Of a stretch of 35,493 nt of DNA, positions 7,821-16,974 are shown piece by piece. The notes under the pieces are model-generated. The model was not told where the DNA came from. It did not search any database and saw only the letters and a program-made list of their open reading frames with translations. Source of the DNA: Candidatus Helarchaeota ASGARD archaeon Hel_GB_B (GTDB lineage Archaea; Asgardarchaeota; Lokiarchaeia; Helarchaeales; HEL-GB-B); the NCBI GenBank assembly GCA_005191425.1, contig SUPR01000032.1, positions 1 through 35,493 of the forward strand. Direction: 5' to 3'. Position 1 is the first letter of the stretch. Each line of letters begins with the position of its first letter. A program made the translations under genes and the position numbers.

Positions 7821-8657
7821 ATGAAAATACCTACAAAAAAGGAAATGTACTCTTACTATTTCCAAGAACCTATTAATAAAAAATTTGAAAAGGAAATTAA
7901 ACATGTAAAAATAAAATATTTCTATTTTCAAGACCCAATTGAATTAAATACGAGAGAAAATACTGTGTTTAATTTTTGTATATTAAAAGGAACTTCGATA
8001 TTATTAAGAGATAAAAGAAAATTTAATTTGTCCCAATTTGACATGGTCTTTGTTCCTGAGAAAGATAAAATTCAGATTATTCCAAATTCTAAAGATTTAT
8101 ATGCAAATAAAATCTGTTTAATAGAAGCACCAGTTTTAAACAAAATCAATGAAAATTTAAATCCTCAATTTGAAATAAAAAAATTTTCATTTAAAAATTT
8201 TATTCCCAGAGGCGAACCTGGTAATTCAGAAAGGTTGGCTACATATAGAGAAGTATGGACAGCTTTTAGAAATGGATATTTTATGTCTGGTTTCACTAAA
8301 ATTCCAAAAAAAGTATTTGGTCAAGGTGTTATAACAAGTGTCAATCTAGAAAGGTCTGACAATGGAAAAATAAAAATATATTCTCATATCCATCCAGATT
8401 ATCCCGAAATATATATATTTTGTATTGATGATGATACTAAAACAATTGCAGTAACTCAATATTTAATTAATTCTAAAGGTGAATCTGTCTGTATGGATTT
8501 AGTTGATGGTGATGGCTTATTTTTTGACGGTTCATTAGGGCATATGAACTTTATTAGGCCAATATACAGAGAATTAAGATATTTAATGTATATGTGGATT
8601 ATTCCAACTTTTGGTAAAGAACAAGATATTAAACCGATCACATTATTTACCAATTAA
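7821..8657 (+). CDS. KduI/IolB-family cupin, probable uronate isomerase
   Basis: The 278-residue bicupin matches the KduI/IolB architecture. The second cupin has the metal-binding pattern H189-x-H191-x4-E196 in IYSHIHPDYPEIYIF, followed by the far His241 in SLGHMNF. KduI (5-dehydro-4-deoxy-D-glucuronate isomerase) uses the same HxHx4E...H zinc set. The N-terminal cupin (about 30-110) is degenerate, as in KduI. KduI acts on unsaturated uronates from pectin or glycosaminoglycan breakdown; IolB acts in inositol breakdown. Which reaction applies is unknown. GGTG 12 bases before the ATG supports the start. It follows the ARH-family gene closely and is convergent with a membrane protein gene. Confidence 0.72.
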   Translation: MKIPTKKEMYSYYFQEPINKKFEKEIKHVKIKYFYFQDPIELNTRENTVFNFCILKGTSILLRDKRKFNLSQFDMVFVPEKDKIQIIPNSKDLYANKICLIEAPVLNKINENLNPQFEIKKFSFKNFIPRGEPGNSERLATYREVWTAFRNGYFMSGFTKIPKKVFGQGVITSVNLERSDNGKIKIYSHIHPDYPEIYIFCIDDDTKTIAVTQYLINSKGESVCMDLVDGDGLFFDGSLGHMNFIRPIYRELRYLMYMWIIPTFGKEQDIKPITLFTN

Positions 8658-8677
8658 AAAAAAGATATTTAAAATTT

Positions 8678-9262
8678 TTATAATTCTACATTATCTGGGA
8701 CTATATATCCAAATTTTTTGATAGATATTATCCAATACCAATAATATTTTAATAAATCTAATTCTAAGCGCTTTATTTGATACTCTGAATAAGTTGATCT
8801 CATTAAATCTATTCTACCTTTTTGTTTACCAATTTTTACGATCCAACTTTCAGGTCTTCTTATATTTGATGTCATATTTATAGCTATACAAATTGGTAAC
8901 GAAATAACAAAACCAATAAGTCCAACTGCAAACATTATAAGTCCAATTATAGCTAAGAAAAATAATTCAAGTAATGATATGAATGAAATTCCAACCAATC
9001 CAATGCCTACTGCCCCAATAATTCCTAAGGGCATACTAATTTTTTTCACATAATGTTTATTTTCAAATATTGGTATTGTTTGATAATCACAAATTCTATC
9101 TTTTAATTTATAGTAAGCTTCAGCGCGAGCATTTCCTTCAGGTGTTGCTATTATTTCCTCAGTTTGCTTATCAAATAAATCTTTTACTAATTCAAAAGCT
9201 TCCTCTAGGTTATTATTTTTAATCAAATTTTCTAATTCATCTAATTCATTATTAACGACCAT
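8678..9262 (-). CDS. Hypothetical membrane protein
   Basis: I do not recognise a family for these 194 residues. The first 70 residues are charged and helical (ELDELENLIKNNNLEEAFEL, like a single helical-repeat hairpin). A hydrophobic block at about 75-130 makes two or three membrane helices, with few charges between them. The last 65 residues are basic and aromatic-rich (YYWYWIISIKKFGYIVP). The ATG follows GGTG at eight bases. No signal peptide is seen. It lies between the KduI-like gene, which converges on it, and the lipid kinase upstream on the same strand, 135 bases away. Confidence 0.65.
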   Translation of the reverse strand: MVVNNELDELENLIKNNNLEEAFELVKDLFDKQTEEIIATPEGNARAEAYYKLKDRICDYQTIPIFENKHYVKKISMPLGIIGAVGIGLVGISFISLLELFFLAIIGLIMFAVGLIGFVISLPICIAINMTSNIRRPESWIVKIGKQKGRIDLMRSTYSEYQIKRLELDLLKYYWYWIISIKKFGYIVPDNVEL

Positions 9263-9397
9263 ATTTTCAACACCAATATTAATAGTCTTATAATACCATT
9301 AAACATATAATATATGGTTCTTGAGAATTTAATAATTAGCTTGTAATGAAATTTTAATTGATAATAAAAAAAAGGTAATATTTAGCCTCTAAATTGA

Positions 9398-10339
9398 CTA
9401 TTTTATAGGGAGTGTTTTTAATGGAAGTATTTTATGGTAAATATTTATTTCTATATCAGTTGTCCCTACTTGTTCACCATCTAAATCCAAAAATATAGGT
9501 TTTTCTGATTCTGCTTTTATTTTTTTACATCGGGGATGGGCTTTTACTTCTGGTAACTCAAGGTGTTTGCCACTATACATTTTTGATATATTTTTTAAAA
9601 GTTTCCATCTTCCCATATCTTGAGCTGTAATTATATCTAATAACCCATCATCATTTATTGCATCTGGAGCTACTTTCATTCCTCCGCCAAAATATTTTCC
9701 ATTTGCAAAAATTGCCAAATTTAAATTACATTCATATTTCTCACCTGTATCCTCAAAAATTAATGTAGTTTTCACCATTTTATGGTGTAATATCCCTCTA
9801 ATAGACCCTATGTAAAATGATATTTTACCCCCAAAAATTTTAGTAGTTCTATTCACTCTATCGACAACATCGCCACCGAGACCAATATCAGCTATATTTA
9901 GGAAATAACGGGATTTAATATCTCCTTCAAAACTTCTGAATTTAGCAATTCCAATATCTATTTTTTTAATTGAACCTTTTTGTAGAATCTCGATAGATTC
10001 TTCAAAATCTTTAGAATGCCCCAGAGTTTTAATAGTATCTGAGCCAGTTCCACTCGAAATAAGTCCAAAAACGCAATTTGGGTCAACCAATTTATCATTT
10101 TCAAAAAATCCATTAATGACTTCATTGAAAGTGCCATCACCTCCCACTGCAACAATAAATTTATTACCTTTTTTAATTAAATCTCTTACAATTTCTGTTG
10201 CATGATTTGGATATTCCGTAAATTTAAAATTATATTCAATATTTTTAGATTCGATTAGTGGTCTAATTATTTTTTCCCATCGTTTTTTTGTTCTTCCATT
10301 TCCAGATTTTGGATTAATTATAAAATACATTTTCATCAT
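9398..10339 (-). CDS. Diacylglycerol kinase-type lipid kinase (YegS/DagK family)
   Basis: The 313-residue protein has the DAGK catalytic fold: FIINPKSGNGR at 6-16, the nucleotide-binding GGDGT at 66-70 followed by FNEVINGF, and GLISSGTGSD. The C-terminal domain has DGLLDIITAQDM and LDLDGEQVGT, the last being a conserved YegS-type metal/active-site segment. The enzyme would phosphorylate a lipid with a free hydroxyl; in an archaeon this could be an archaeol or other glycerol lipid or a polyprenol, not necessarily diacylglycerol. The Met at 10330 (residue 4) is an alternative start with TGATGA just ahead. It is soluble, with no membrane helix. It is divergent from the Nudix gene. Confidence 0.9.
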   Translation of the reverse strand: MMKMYFIINPKSGNGRTKKRWEKIIRPLIESKNIEYNFKFTEYPNHATEIVRDLIKKGNKFIVAVGGDGTFNEVINGFFENDKLVDPNCVFGLISSGTGSDTIKTLGHSKDFEESIEILQKGSIKKIDIGIAKFRSFEGDIKSRYFLNIADIGLGGDVVDRVNRTTKIFGGKISFYIGSIRGILHHKMVKTTLIFEDTGEKYECNLNLAIFANGKYFGGGMKVAPDAINDDGLLDIITAQDMGRWKLLKNISKMYSGKHLELPEVKAHPRCKKIKAESEKPIFLDLDGEQVGTTDIEINIYHKILPLKTLPIK

Positions 10340-10460
10340 TACTTTTTTTCTATCTAATTATTTAAATGATTTAAGGATAAAAATCAATTAATTTATGATT
10401 ATAAAAAAATAAAAAAATTCAAAATAATAATAATGGTCATGAATTAAAGTTGGTCTTTTT

Positions 10461-10910
10461 ATGCGAGAAATAAAATCAGCCGGTATGATAATTTTCCGGA
10501 GAGATATTAATGATAAAAAATTAATTTGGTATTTATTATTGCAAGATTCACATAATCATTGGGGGTTTCCCAAGGGGATTATAGAAAAAGGAGAAACTAT
10601 AATTGAGACTGCATCTCGAGAAGTTAAAGAAGAAGCAGGGCTTGACGATATTAAAGTTATTGATCATTTTTTAGAGACTATTGAATATTATTATTACAGT
10701 AATAAAGGGAAAATACATAAAACTGTTACTTTTTTTCTTGGAGAAACCAAATCTGAAGAGATTAAAATTTCTTATGAACATATTGGATTTAAATGGGTAA
10801 ATTATATTGAAGCGCTAAATTTATTAAGTTTTGAAAATGCCAGATTAATTTTAAAAAAAGCTCATAAAAAAATAAATAGCATGATTGATCATTTTTTTAA
10901 TAGGTTATAG
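10461..10910 (+). CDS. Nudix hydrolase
   Basis: The 149-residue protein carries a complete Nudix box at 39-61, GIIEKGE-x7-REVKEEAGL, preceded by HNHWGFPKG, the form seen in diadenosine tetraphosphate hydrolase-like members. It begins with IKSAGMIIFRRD, also typical of that group. Nudix enzymes cleave nucleoside diphosphates linked to another group; Ap4A or a damaged nucleotide is the likely substrate, but this cannot be settled here. GGTC before the ATG gives a weak ribosome site. Its 3' end overlaps the convergent DUF362-ferredoxin gene by six bases. Confidence 0.9.
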   Translation: MREIKSAGMIIFRRDINDKKLIWYLLLQDSHNHWGFPKGIIEKGETIIETASREVKEEAGLDDIKVIDHFLETIEYYYYSNKGKIHKTVTFFLGETKSEEIKISYEHIGFKWVNYIEALNLLSFENARLILKKAHKKINSMIDHFFNRL

Positions 10911-12065
10911 TCTTTCGATTTCTATAAGGTTATATTTTAAATTTTCAGGGTTATCTTTTTTCAATTGGTCTATAATGTATCTAAAATCTGCTCCTGTACT
11001 ATCGGAGAAAATTTGGGACAGGACGTCTCCAGATTTTTGGGTGGCTACCGAGTCTGGTAAACGTGGGGCTTTATTAATCAAATCAAAAGAGGCGACATCA
11101 ATTGCATATATATTTTTTGATGCAAGTATACCTATATCTTGGACTACATTATGGTCATTGTATGGTACACAATCACAAATTGGTGAAATATCTATTAAAA
11201 AATTTATAAAACCGAAATTTTCTGGACCTTTGGCACGTAATACTGCATTTGCACAGTCTAGGATCCTAATATTTGTATCTTTTGCATTACACCATTCGAC
11301 TTTAATTGCTTTATTAGGACAAGCCCCTATACACCCATAACACCGGGAACATAAATCATTGATTATAATTTTATTATTAATGTCAATAGCATTTTCTGGA
11401 CAAATTTGGGTGCATTTTCCGCATTGATTACATTCATTTGCAATTATTTCAGGAATTTCATTATAAAAATGTAAATTAAATTTAGACCTTTTACCGACAC
11501 ATCCTACTCCTATATTCTTAATTGCTGCCCCCATCCCAGCTCTAGGGTGCCCTTTAACATGAGCTAATGAAATAATTTTATCTGCGTCCATTATAGCTTT
11601 GCCGACATATACTTCTTTTAGTTGAACTCCTTCCTCATTTTTAACCTTTACATAATCTTTACCTTTTATACCATCTAGAGGGATCAGAGGTGCGCAACAA
11701 GTTTCCCATGTATAACCATTTTCTCTGGCAATTTTTAGGCGCCCCAAGCCAAAAGTTCGGTCATAAAAAAGTCCAAGTCCTGATGACTCAGTTATAAAAG
11801 GAATCCCACCTCTAGATTCAATTTCCAATGCAAGTTTTCTGACATATATACTCCTAATTGTTTTCATTGTGCCATGATCCCCCCAATGCATTTTGATTGC
11901 GACTATATCACCTTTTTCAATTATGTCCAATACTTTACTTTTTTTGATTAACATTGACAATTTATTAACTAAGCTAAGTTCCGAATTAAAAAAGCTAATT
12001 TTACCTGCATTTACATCTTTTACATTAATGATTGCTCTAGAATTTACAAAATATACATTATTCAT
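10905..12065 (-). CDS. DUF362 protein with two 4Fe-4S ferredoxin clusters
   Basis: The 386-residue protein has a DUF362 N-terminal part (about 35-200: DIVAIKMHWGDHGTMK, AHVKGHPRAGMGAAIKNIG) with an inserted or following bacterial-type ferredoxin module at about 205-260. Cys212, 215, 218 and 222 (CNQCGKCTQIC) and Cys239, 242, 245 and 249 (CSRCYGCIGAC) can hold two 4Fe-4S clusters, each followed by Pro. DUF362 continues after the module. Such proteins are suspected redox or metallocentre proteins of anaerobes; the reaction is unknown. AGGTT lies six bases before the ATG. It is 20 bases after the TPR gene, so the two are probably co-transcribed. Confidence 0.9.
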   Translation of the reverse strand: MNNVYFVNSRAIINVKDVNAGKISFFNSELSLVNKLSMLIKKSKVLDIIEKGDIVAIKMHWGDHGTMKTIRSIYVRKLALEIESRGGIPFITESSGLGLFYDRTFGLGRLKIARENGYTWETCCAPLIPLDGIKGKDYVKVKNEEGVQLKEVYVGKAIMDADKIISLAHVKGHPRAGMGAAIKNIGVGCVGKRSKFNLHFYNEIPEIIANECNQCGKCTQICPENAIDINNKIIINDLCSRCYGCIGACPNKAIKVEWCNAKDTNIRILDCANAVLRAKGPENFGFINFLIDISPICDCVPYNDHNVVQDIGILASKNIYAIDVASFDLINKAPRLPDSVATQKSGDVLSQIFSDSTGADFRYIIDQLKKDNPENLKYNLIEIERL

Positions 12066-12085
12066 TTTTTAACCTCTTATATTTT

Positions 12086-13513
12086 TTAAATCTTCTTTTG
12101 TAAAAGGTCTATCTTTTGATAAACTTTTTCAGCAAAATCAAAAAATCCTAATTCATTTTGGACGGCAGCTAATTTCTCAAGTATTAATGTAGCATTTTTA
12201 TAATCTTTTTTAGATTCATAAATTTTAGCTAATTCTTTATATACATTAGAGAGAAGTTCCAAATCATTAATTTTTTCACCGAATTTTATACATTTTTCAA
12301 AATTTTTAATGGCATTATAAAAATCCTCCTCAGACTCATAAGTTAATGCATCGCCTAAATATGATATGACTTTATTAAATTCATCCTTTTCTTTCTCAAA
12401 AATTTCAATTGATTTTGAATAATATTCATGTGCTAAATTAAACTTTTTCCACAGTCTGTATAATTTTCCTATATTTTGATAGACATTTCCAAGTAATGAT
12501 AAATTCATAATTTCATCAGAAATTAACAGTGCATCATTAAAATTCTTCGATGCTTTTTCAAAATCCCCAATTTCAATTAAAACTTGTCCTCTCAATAGAA
12601 ATGTCTGTAATTTGATTACGTGGTCTTCTACATAAGGAATTAGAGATTCAGCAAAATTAAGATATTTTAATGCGAGATTATAATTTTTTAAAGTAAAATA
12701 TGCAGTTGCAAATAAGTTATATGCTAACAATTGGCCTCTAGAATCTCCCAACTCTTTATATAATTTTATAACATCTTCTAAGTATTTTATAGCATCCTCC
12801 GACTCTTTAAATTCAATTTTTAATTGAGCTATTATTATTTCTGTTTTTGATATAGATTCAGGATCATTAAATTGTTCTTTTTGAAGTTGTAAATCTTCCT
12901 CTAAATATTGCAGAGCGATTTTTTTCCTATTTAATTTCTTTAAATAAATATCTGACATCCTAATTAGCATCCTATGTAATGCCTCGTACTCTTTGACTTT
13001 ACGAGCTGCTTGAATACCCTTTTCAAAATTAATAATAGCTTTTTCATAATCTCCTTTTGCTATTGCATCATTTCCCATAATTTCTGAATCATATAATATT
13101 TTTGAATATTTCAGGACAATATCATCAAAAGTTGTTTTTATTGTATTATATTTTTCATAGTCTTCAAATTCTTGGGCTAATTTTAATGCGTCTTTTAATA
13201 ATTGTATTGTTTTTACATAGTCCGACTTTTTTTGAAATATTAGTGCTTTATTATACATATTTTTTATTCTATATTCTATATTGTCCAATTTTTCTGCCAG
13301 TTCTAATGAAAGGTCATAATTTTTTAATGCATCGTCTAATTTGGACTGAAAATAATTGCATTTACCTAATTCAGCATATATTTTTAATAACCACTGGGTA
13401 TTATTATTAGCTATTGCGATTTCCAGTCCTTTTTTAAATAAATTTTCAGCTCCTGCAAAATCTTGTAATTTAAATTTAGAAATACCATCTTCATATATTT
13501 CTTTAATATTCAA
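12086..13513 (-). CDS. Tetratricopeptide repeat protein
   Basis: The 475-residue protein is almost entirely TPR helices. Repeated units show the spaced A/Y/A pattern, for example FAGAENLFKKGLEIA, LDDALKNYDLSLELAEKL, YEKAIINFEKGIQAA, YNLALKYLNFAESL, FEKASKNFNDALLIS, FNLAHEYYSKSIEIFEK and YNAIKNFEKCIKFGEK; I count about ten repeats. No signal peptide, membrane helix or enzymatic domain is present, so it is a cytoplasmic scaffold. The start is a TTG at 13513 with GTGAT five bases upstream. Its gene directly precedes the DUF362-ferredoxin gene, which suggests it may help assemble or dock that redox protein, though this is inferred. Confidence 0.88.
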   Translation of the reverse strand: MNIKEIYEDGISKFKLQDFAGAENLFKKGLEIAIANNNTQWLLKIYAELGKCNYFQSKLDDALKNYDLSLELAEKLDNIEYRIKNMYNKALIFQKKSDYVKTIQLLKDALKLAQEFEDYEKYNTIKTTFDDIVLKYSKILYDSEIMGNDAIAKGDYEKAIINFEKGIQAARKVKEYEALHRMLIRMSDIYLKKLNRKKIALQYLEEDLQLQKEQFNDPESISKTEIIIAQLKIEFKESEDAIKYLEDVIKLYKELGDSRGQLLAYNLFATAYFTLKNYNLALKYLNFAESLIPYVEDHVIKLQTFLLRGQVLIEIGDFEKASKNFNDALLISDEIMNLSLLGNVYQNIGKLYRLWKKFNLAHEYYSKSIEIFEKEKDEFNKVISYLGDALTYESEEDFYNAIKNFEKCIKFGEKINDLELLSNVYKELAKIYESKKDYKNATLILEKLAAVQNELGFFDFAEKVYQKIDLLQKKI

Positions 13514-13657
13514 ATATTATCACTTTCTTTTTTAGTTAATTTAAGCGGGAATTTCTTATTTTAGACTATGATACTTCTTTTGATTATTAAAACAATGGGT
13601 AGAATTTGTATTTTGTCCAGATAAATTTAGTAATTAAAATAAAAATTTTAATAATTA
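13514..13657. other. Intergenic spacer, TPR promoter and kinase terminator side
   Basis: These 144 bases separate the end of the FGGY kinase gene from the TPR gene; both are on the minus strand. The sequence is AT-rich with short T tracts on the minus strand. I see no ORF and no strong hairpin. It should hold the stop signal of the aminotransferase-kinase unit and the promoter of the TPR gene, but neither can be pinned down. Confidence 0.35.
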
Positions 13658-15235
13658 TTAAATATGTTTATTTAATCGTTTATACATCTTCTTATTCTTA
13701 TTGTATATTTCAAGAAACTCTCTAAATAAGTCGCTATAAATTTTTCTATTTTCTTTTTTTGGCTTAAAAATTTTGGAATATTTAATATATTTTGGGATAT
13801 CATTAAAAGTTATATATCCTAAAGCTACAGAAGCTATAAATGCAGCTCCCCGTGCATTGGCTTGGATTGGGTCTTTAACCTGCCGAATTGTCCTGTTTAA
13901 AACATCTGCATATATTTGGCACCAAATATCTGAACTTGCACCGCCGCCAATAATATTAATTGGCTCCATTTTTCTATTAAAAATAAATTTTTCTGCAAAT
14001 TTTAATATCCACCGGGTATTAAATGCCACTCCTTCGAAGACCGCTCTAATTAGTTCAGCTCTTGATGTCTTAAGTGATATATTAAACAGTCCACCGCGTA
14101 CTGTATGGTCTTCAATAGGAGTCCTTTCTCCGTACAGCCAAGGAGTAAAAATTAGTTTATTACTTCCAGCTGGTACAGTTTCCACTATTTTATCAAAAAT
14201 TTTGTAAACATCTGGTAATTTTTCTTCTTTTAATAATTCATCTTTATGGTATAGTAAATTATCTCGTAAAAAAGATAAACAACCTCCAGCAGTTTCCTGT
14301 TCAGTCGCAAGAAAATATTTATCCGGAATAGCTGATGGTAGTGATGCCATATTATGACTTATATCCGTCTTCTTGAAAGGGACATGACAAACGATCCATG
14401 AAGATGTCCCAATATAAATATGTGATTCATAATCTCTAACTGCACCTGAACCTATTGCTGCAGCTGGAAGGTCTGGAGCTCCCATTATAACTTTAACATT
14501 TTTCTCTAACCCTAACTCGTCTGCAACACTCTTAGATATATTTCCTAATACATCTATCGACCTTTTTAATTCAGGTAATTTTTCTTTTTTAATTCCAAAA
14601 AATTTTAACAATCCATCATGATAATGGACATTATTCAAATTTCGATTGTCTGTTACCCAATGTAATACGATTGAATTATACGATGCAGCGAATTTTCCTG
14701 TAAATTTTAAATTTAAAAAGTCAATACATTCAAGAAATTTGTATGTTTTCTCATAAATTTCAGGAAATTCTTCCTTTATATATAATATGTGTGCAATTGG
14801 GTCTTTACCTGATTTTGCAGGCCCACCTCCTGTGAGTTTAAGAAATTTTAATCCTTTAAAAAGACCATATCCATCAATATTCAAAACTCGACCTTTCAAT
14901 AACTTTCTGATTAAAGGTTGTCCCCTCGAGTCTAGCCAGATCATTGCCCTCATTAAGTGATTACCGTCTTTATCTACTGCAACGGTACCTGACCATTGAC
15001 TTGAGCAGCTGATCGCCACAATATCTTCGACAGGCACTAAATTTTTATCGAGCAATTTTTTAGATGTCGAAAGAATAGCTTTCCACCATTCATCTGGATC
15101 TTGCTCAGCACCACCATTTGGTAATAAATATAAGGGTGTTTCTTTAAATTCAAAATCTATTACTTCTCCATAAATTGAAACTAAAGCTGCCTTTGAACCA
15201 CTTGTCCCATGGTCATGTGCTAGTATATATTTCAT
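13658..15235 (-). CDS. FGGY-family carbohydrate kinase (xylulokinase-like)
   Basis: The 525-residue protein has both actin-fold halves of FGGY kinases. The phosphate-binding opening AHDHGTSGSKAALV (DxGT at 8-11) is followed by AISCSSQWSGTVAVD and MIWLDSRGQP, the sugar-binding strand region. In the C-terminal half are MGAPDLPAAAIGSGAV (catalytic Asp position), TPWLYGERTP, VFEGVAFNTRW and the adenine-binding INIIGGGASSDIWCQIYADVLNRTI. The overall pattern is nearest to xylulokinase and related pentulose/hexulose kinases; the sugar is not predictable. It lies 84 bases behind the class III aminotransferase gene on the same strand, so they may form one unit. Confidence 0.9.
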   Translation of the reverse strand: MKYILAHDHGTSGSKAALVSIYGEVIDFEFKETPLYLLPNGGAEQDPDEWWKAILSTSKKLLDKNLVPVEDIVAISCSSQWSGTVAVDKDGNHLMRAMIWLDSRGQPLIRKLLKGRVLNIDGYGLFKGLKFLKLTGGGPAKSGKDPIAHILYIKEEFPEIYEKTYKFLECIDFLNLKFTGKFAASYNSIVLHWVTDNRNLNNVHYHDGLLKFFGIKKEKLPELKRSIDVLGNISKSVADELGLEKNVKVIMGAPDLPAAAIGSGAVRDYESHIYIGTSSWIVCHVPFKKTDISHNMASLPSAIPDKYFLATEQETAGGCLSFLRDNLLYHKDELLKEEKLPDVYKIFDKIVETVPAGSNKLIFTPWLYGERTPIEDHTVRGGLFNISLKTSRAELIRAVFEGVAFNTRWILKFAEKFIFNRKMEPINIIGGGASSDIWCQIYADVLNRTIRQVKDPIQANARGAAFIASVALGYITFNDIPKYIKYSKIFKPKKENRKIYSDLFREFLEIYNKNKKMYKRLNKHI

Positions 15236-15319
15236 TTTTCAAGCCGGTCTGAATTATTGTAAATATCTTTTAAATCATAAATGAATTAAAAAATAAAATG
15301 GTAATAAAAAATTTCTAAA

Positions 15320-16732
15320 TTAACTAAACCATTTTAAGACTGTTTCGTATGCTTTTAAAGTTTCATCTATGACATCATCTGTATGCGCAATACATGTATA
15401 TCCCCTTGACCCTGCTAATATATGAACTCCTTGCGTCACTAATGCAGCTCCAAATTCGTCCATAACTTTTTTTCGTTCATTTAATTGGTTCAAAAAGTCA
15501 TTGTCAGTCATTTTCAAGGCAAGAGGTGCCCCAGTTTCTATATGTAAGATTGATTTATAGTTCCAAGCGACAAATGGTAATTCAAATTTTTCAAATAATT
15601 CATTTATTCCTTTTGTAATTTTATCACCCGCTCGTCCTGCTACTTCTACTGCATTTGTACGGGCAATCTCTTTAATTGCATAATAGGCTGCCATTGCAGT
15701 TATTGGATTAGCTGCTAATGTCCCTCCTGTATATGCTTTCTTTTTAATTCCTTCAATTCCTCCAGCTAAAACATCCATTATTTCTGATTTTCCTCCTACT
15801 CCACCACAACTCGGATATCCGTGACCTATAATTTTCCCAAAAGTTGTAAGATCTGGTCTGACTCCAAAATATTCTGCTGCACCACCCATTGATAATCTAA
15901 AACCTGTAACTACTTCATCAAAAATTAAAAGCGAATTATATTCATCACATATTTCTCTTAAAAATTTGTTCCAACCTGGTTTTACTGGGTGTGTCCCAGA
16001 TTCTCCACCCAATGGCTCGACAATAACTGCAGCAACTCCACCACCTTTTTCCTCTGCTTTTTGGAATATCCGCCTCATTTTTTTCTCATTATTTGGTGGC
16101 GCTTCAATAACATGTTTTTGATAATCTTTTGGAATCCCATGAGCCTCTAAAGATTTGGTACCTGGTATATGCATTCCGTATACCATTTCAGACGACCATC
16201 CATGATATGAACCACCAATTTTAATAATTTTAAGTTTCTCTGTATAGGTACGAGCGACTCTTATAGCAGACATTACAGCTTCGGTTCCAGATTGATGAAA
16301 TCTAAATTTTTCTATCCATGGCATGTGTTTTTGGATTTCTTTTATTGTTTTTACTTCCCACTCTGAAGTAACTCCATGTGCTGGGCCCTTCTCTCGAATT
16401 AGTTCTATAATTGCATCTCGTATTACAGGATAATTATGTCCCAATATTATTGGAGCTCCCATCATTAAATAATCAATATATTTATTATTATCAATATCCC
16501 ATAAATAACATCCTTCAGTTTTGTCCATTGTTATTGGAAAAGGCCATCTTAAACTTAAATTATGTTCTAGGCCTCCTGGGATAACCTTTTTTGCTTCTTC
16601 AAACATAGCTTTTGATTTTTTCCTTTTATTATCATAATCTTTTTCTATTTTAGAGATATATTCTGGGGCGATCCTTCTTATTGGTGATTCTATAATTCCT
16701 CTTAGTCTCTTTATTATTTCTTCATATTCCAT
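15320..16732 (-). CDS. Class III PLP-dependent aminotransferase, glutamate-1-semialdehyde aminomutase-like
   Basis: The 470-residue fold-type I enzyme has FRFHQSGTEAVMSAIRVAR (phosphate-binding SGTEA), GGSYHGWSS, the cofactor Asp272 in LLIFDEVVTGFR, and the Schiff-base Lys300 in TTFGKIIGHGYP. This is the order in glutamate-1-semialdehyde aminomutases (HemL). It has an extra N-terminal helical segment of about 35 residues and no other haem-pathway gene nearby. The pairing with a sugar kinase argues for an amino-sugar or ketose aminotransferase rather than true HemL, but this is inferred. GATGATTAG lies just before the ATG. The unusual His in KIIGHG replaces the more common Gly. Confidence 0.85.
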   Translation of the reverse strand: MEYEEIIKRLRGIIESPIRRIAPEYISKIEKDYDNKRKKSKAMFEEAKKVIPGGLEHNLSLRWPFPITMDKTEGCYLWDIDNNKYIDYLMMGAPIILGHNYPVIRDAIIELIREKGPAHGVTSEWEVKTIKEIQKHMPWIEKFRFHQSGTEAVMSAIRVARTYTEKLKIIKIGGSYHGWSSEMVYGMHIPGTKSLEAHGIPKDYQKHVIEAPPNNEKKMRRIFQKAEEKGGGVAAVIVEPLGGESGTHPVKPGWNKFLREICDEYNSLLIFDEVVTGFRLSMGGAAEYFGVRPDLTTFGKIIGHGYPSCGGVGGKSEIMDVLAGGIEGIKKKAYTGGTLAANPITAMAAYYAIKEIARTNAVEVAGRAGDKITKGINELFEKFELPFVAWNYKSILHIETGAPLALKMTDNDFLNQLNERKKVMDEFGAALVTQGVHILAGSRGYTCIAHTDDVIDETLKAYETVLKWFS

Positions 16733-16974
16733 TTCTAATCATCATCCTTAAAACTAAATGTTTTATTATTTAATTTTCTGTATATTTAGATTTGTGTTCA
16801 TTAAAATAAAAATTTACTAATAAGAAAAAAATATTTCTGTCGTTTTAAATTTTTACAGATGAATGGTAATTACCCTCAAATAAAATACAATAAATGTTAT
16901 TATTTAAAAAAATATAAGTTGAAAATTGGGATTTTCTAAATAATATATCAAATTAATACTTATTATTAGTCAAT
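16733..16974. other. Intergenic spacer upstream of aminotransferase
   Basis: These 242 AT-rich bases lie between the beta-helix gene, whose 3' end is at 16975, and the aminotransferase start; all are on the minus strand. I see no ORF, RNA fold or repeat. The promoter of the aminotransferase-kinase unit should lie within about 100 bases of 16732. Confidence 0.35.

Noticed and set aside
10885..11340. Open frame on the plus strand, about 150 codons, overlapping the Nudix and DUF362-ferredoxin genes
   Set aside because: It is antisense to the ferredoxin-bearing protein, whose Cys motifs and homology are clear, and its own translation shows no family.
13773..14207. Open frame of about 144 codons on the plus strand
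   Set aside because: It is antisense to the FGGY kinase gene, with no ribosome site and no recognisable domain.
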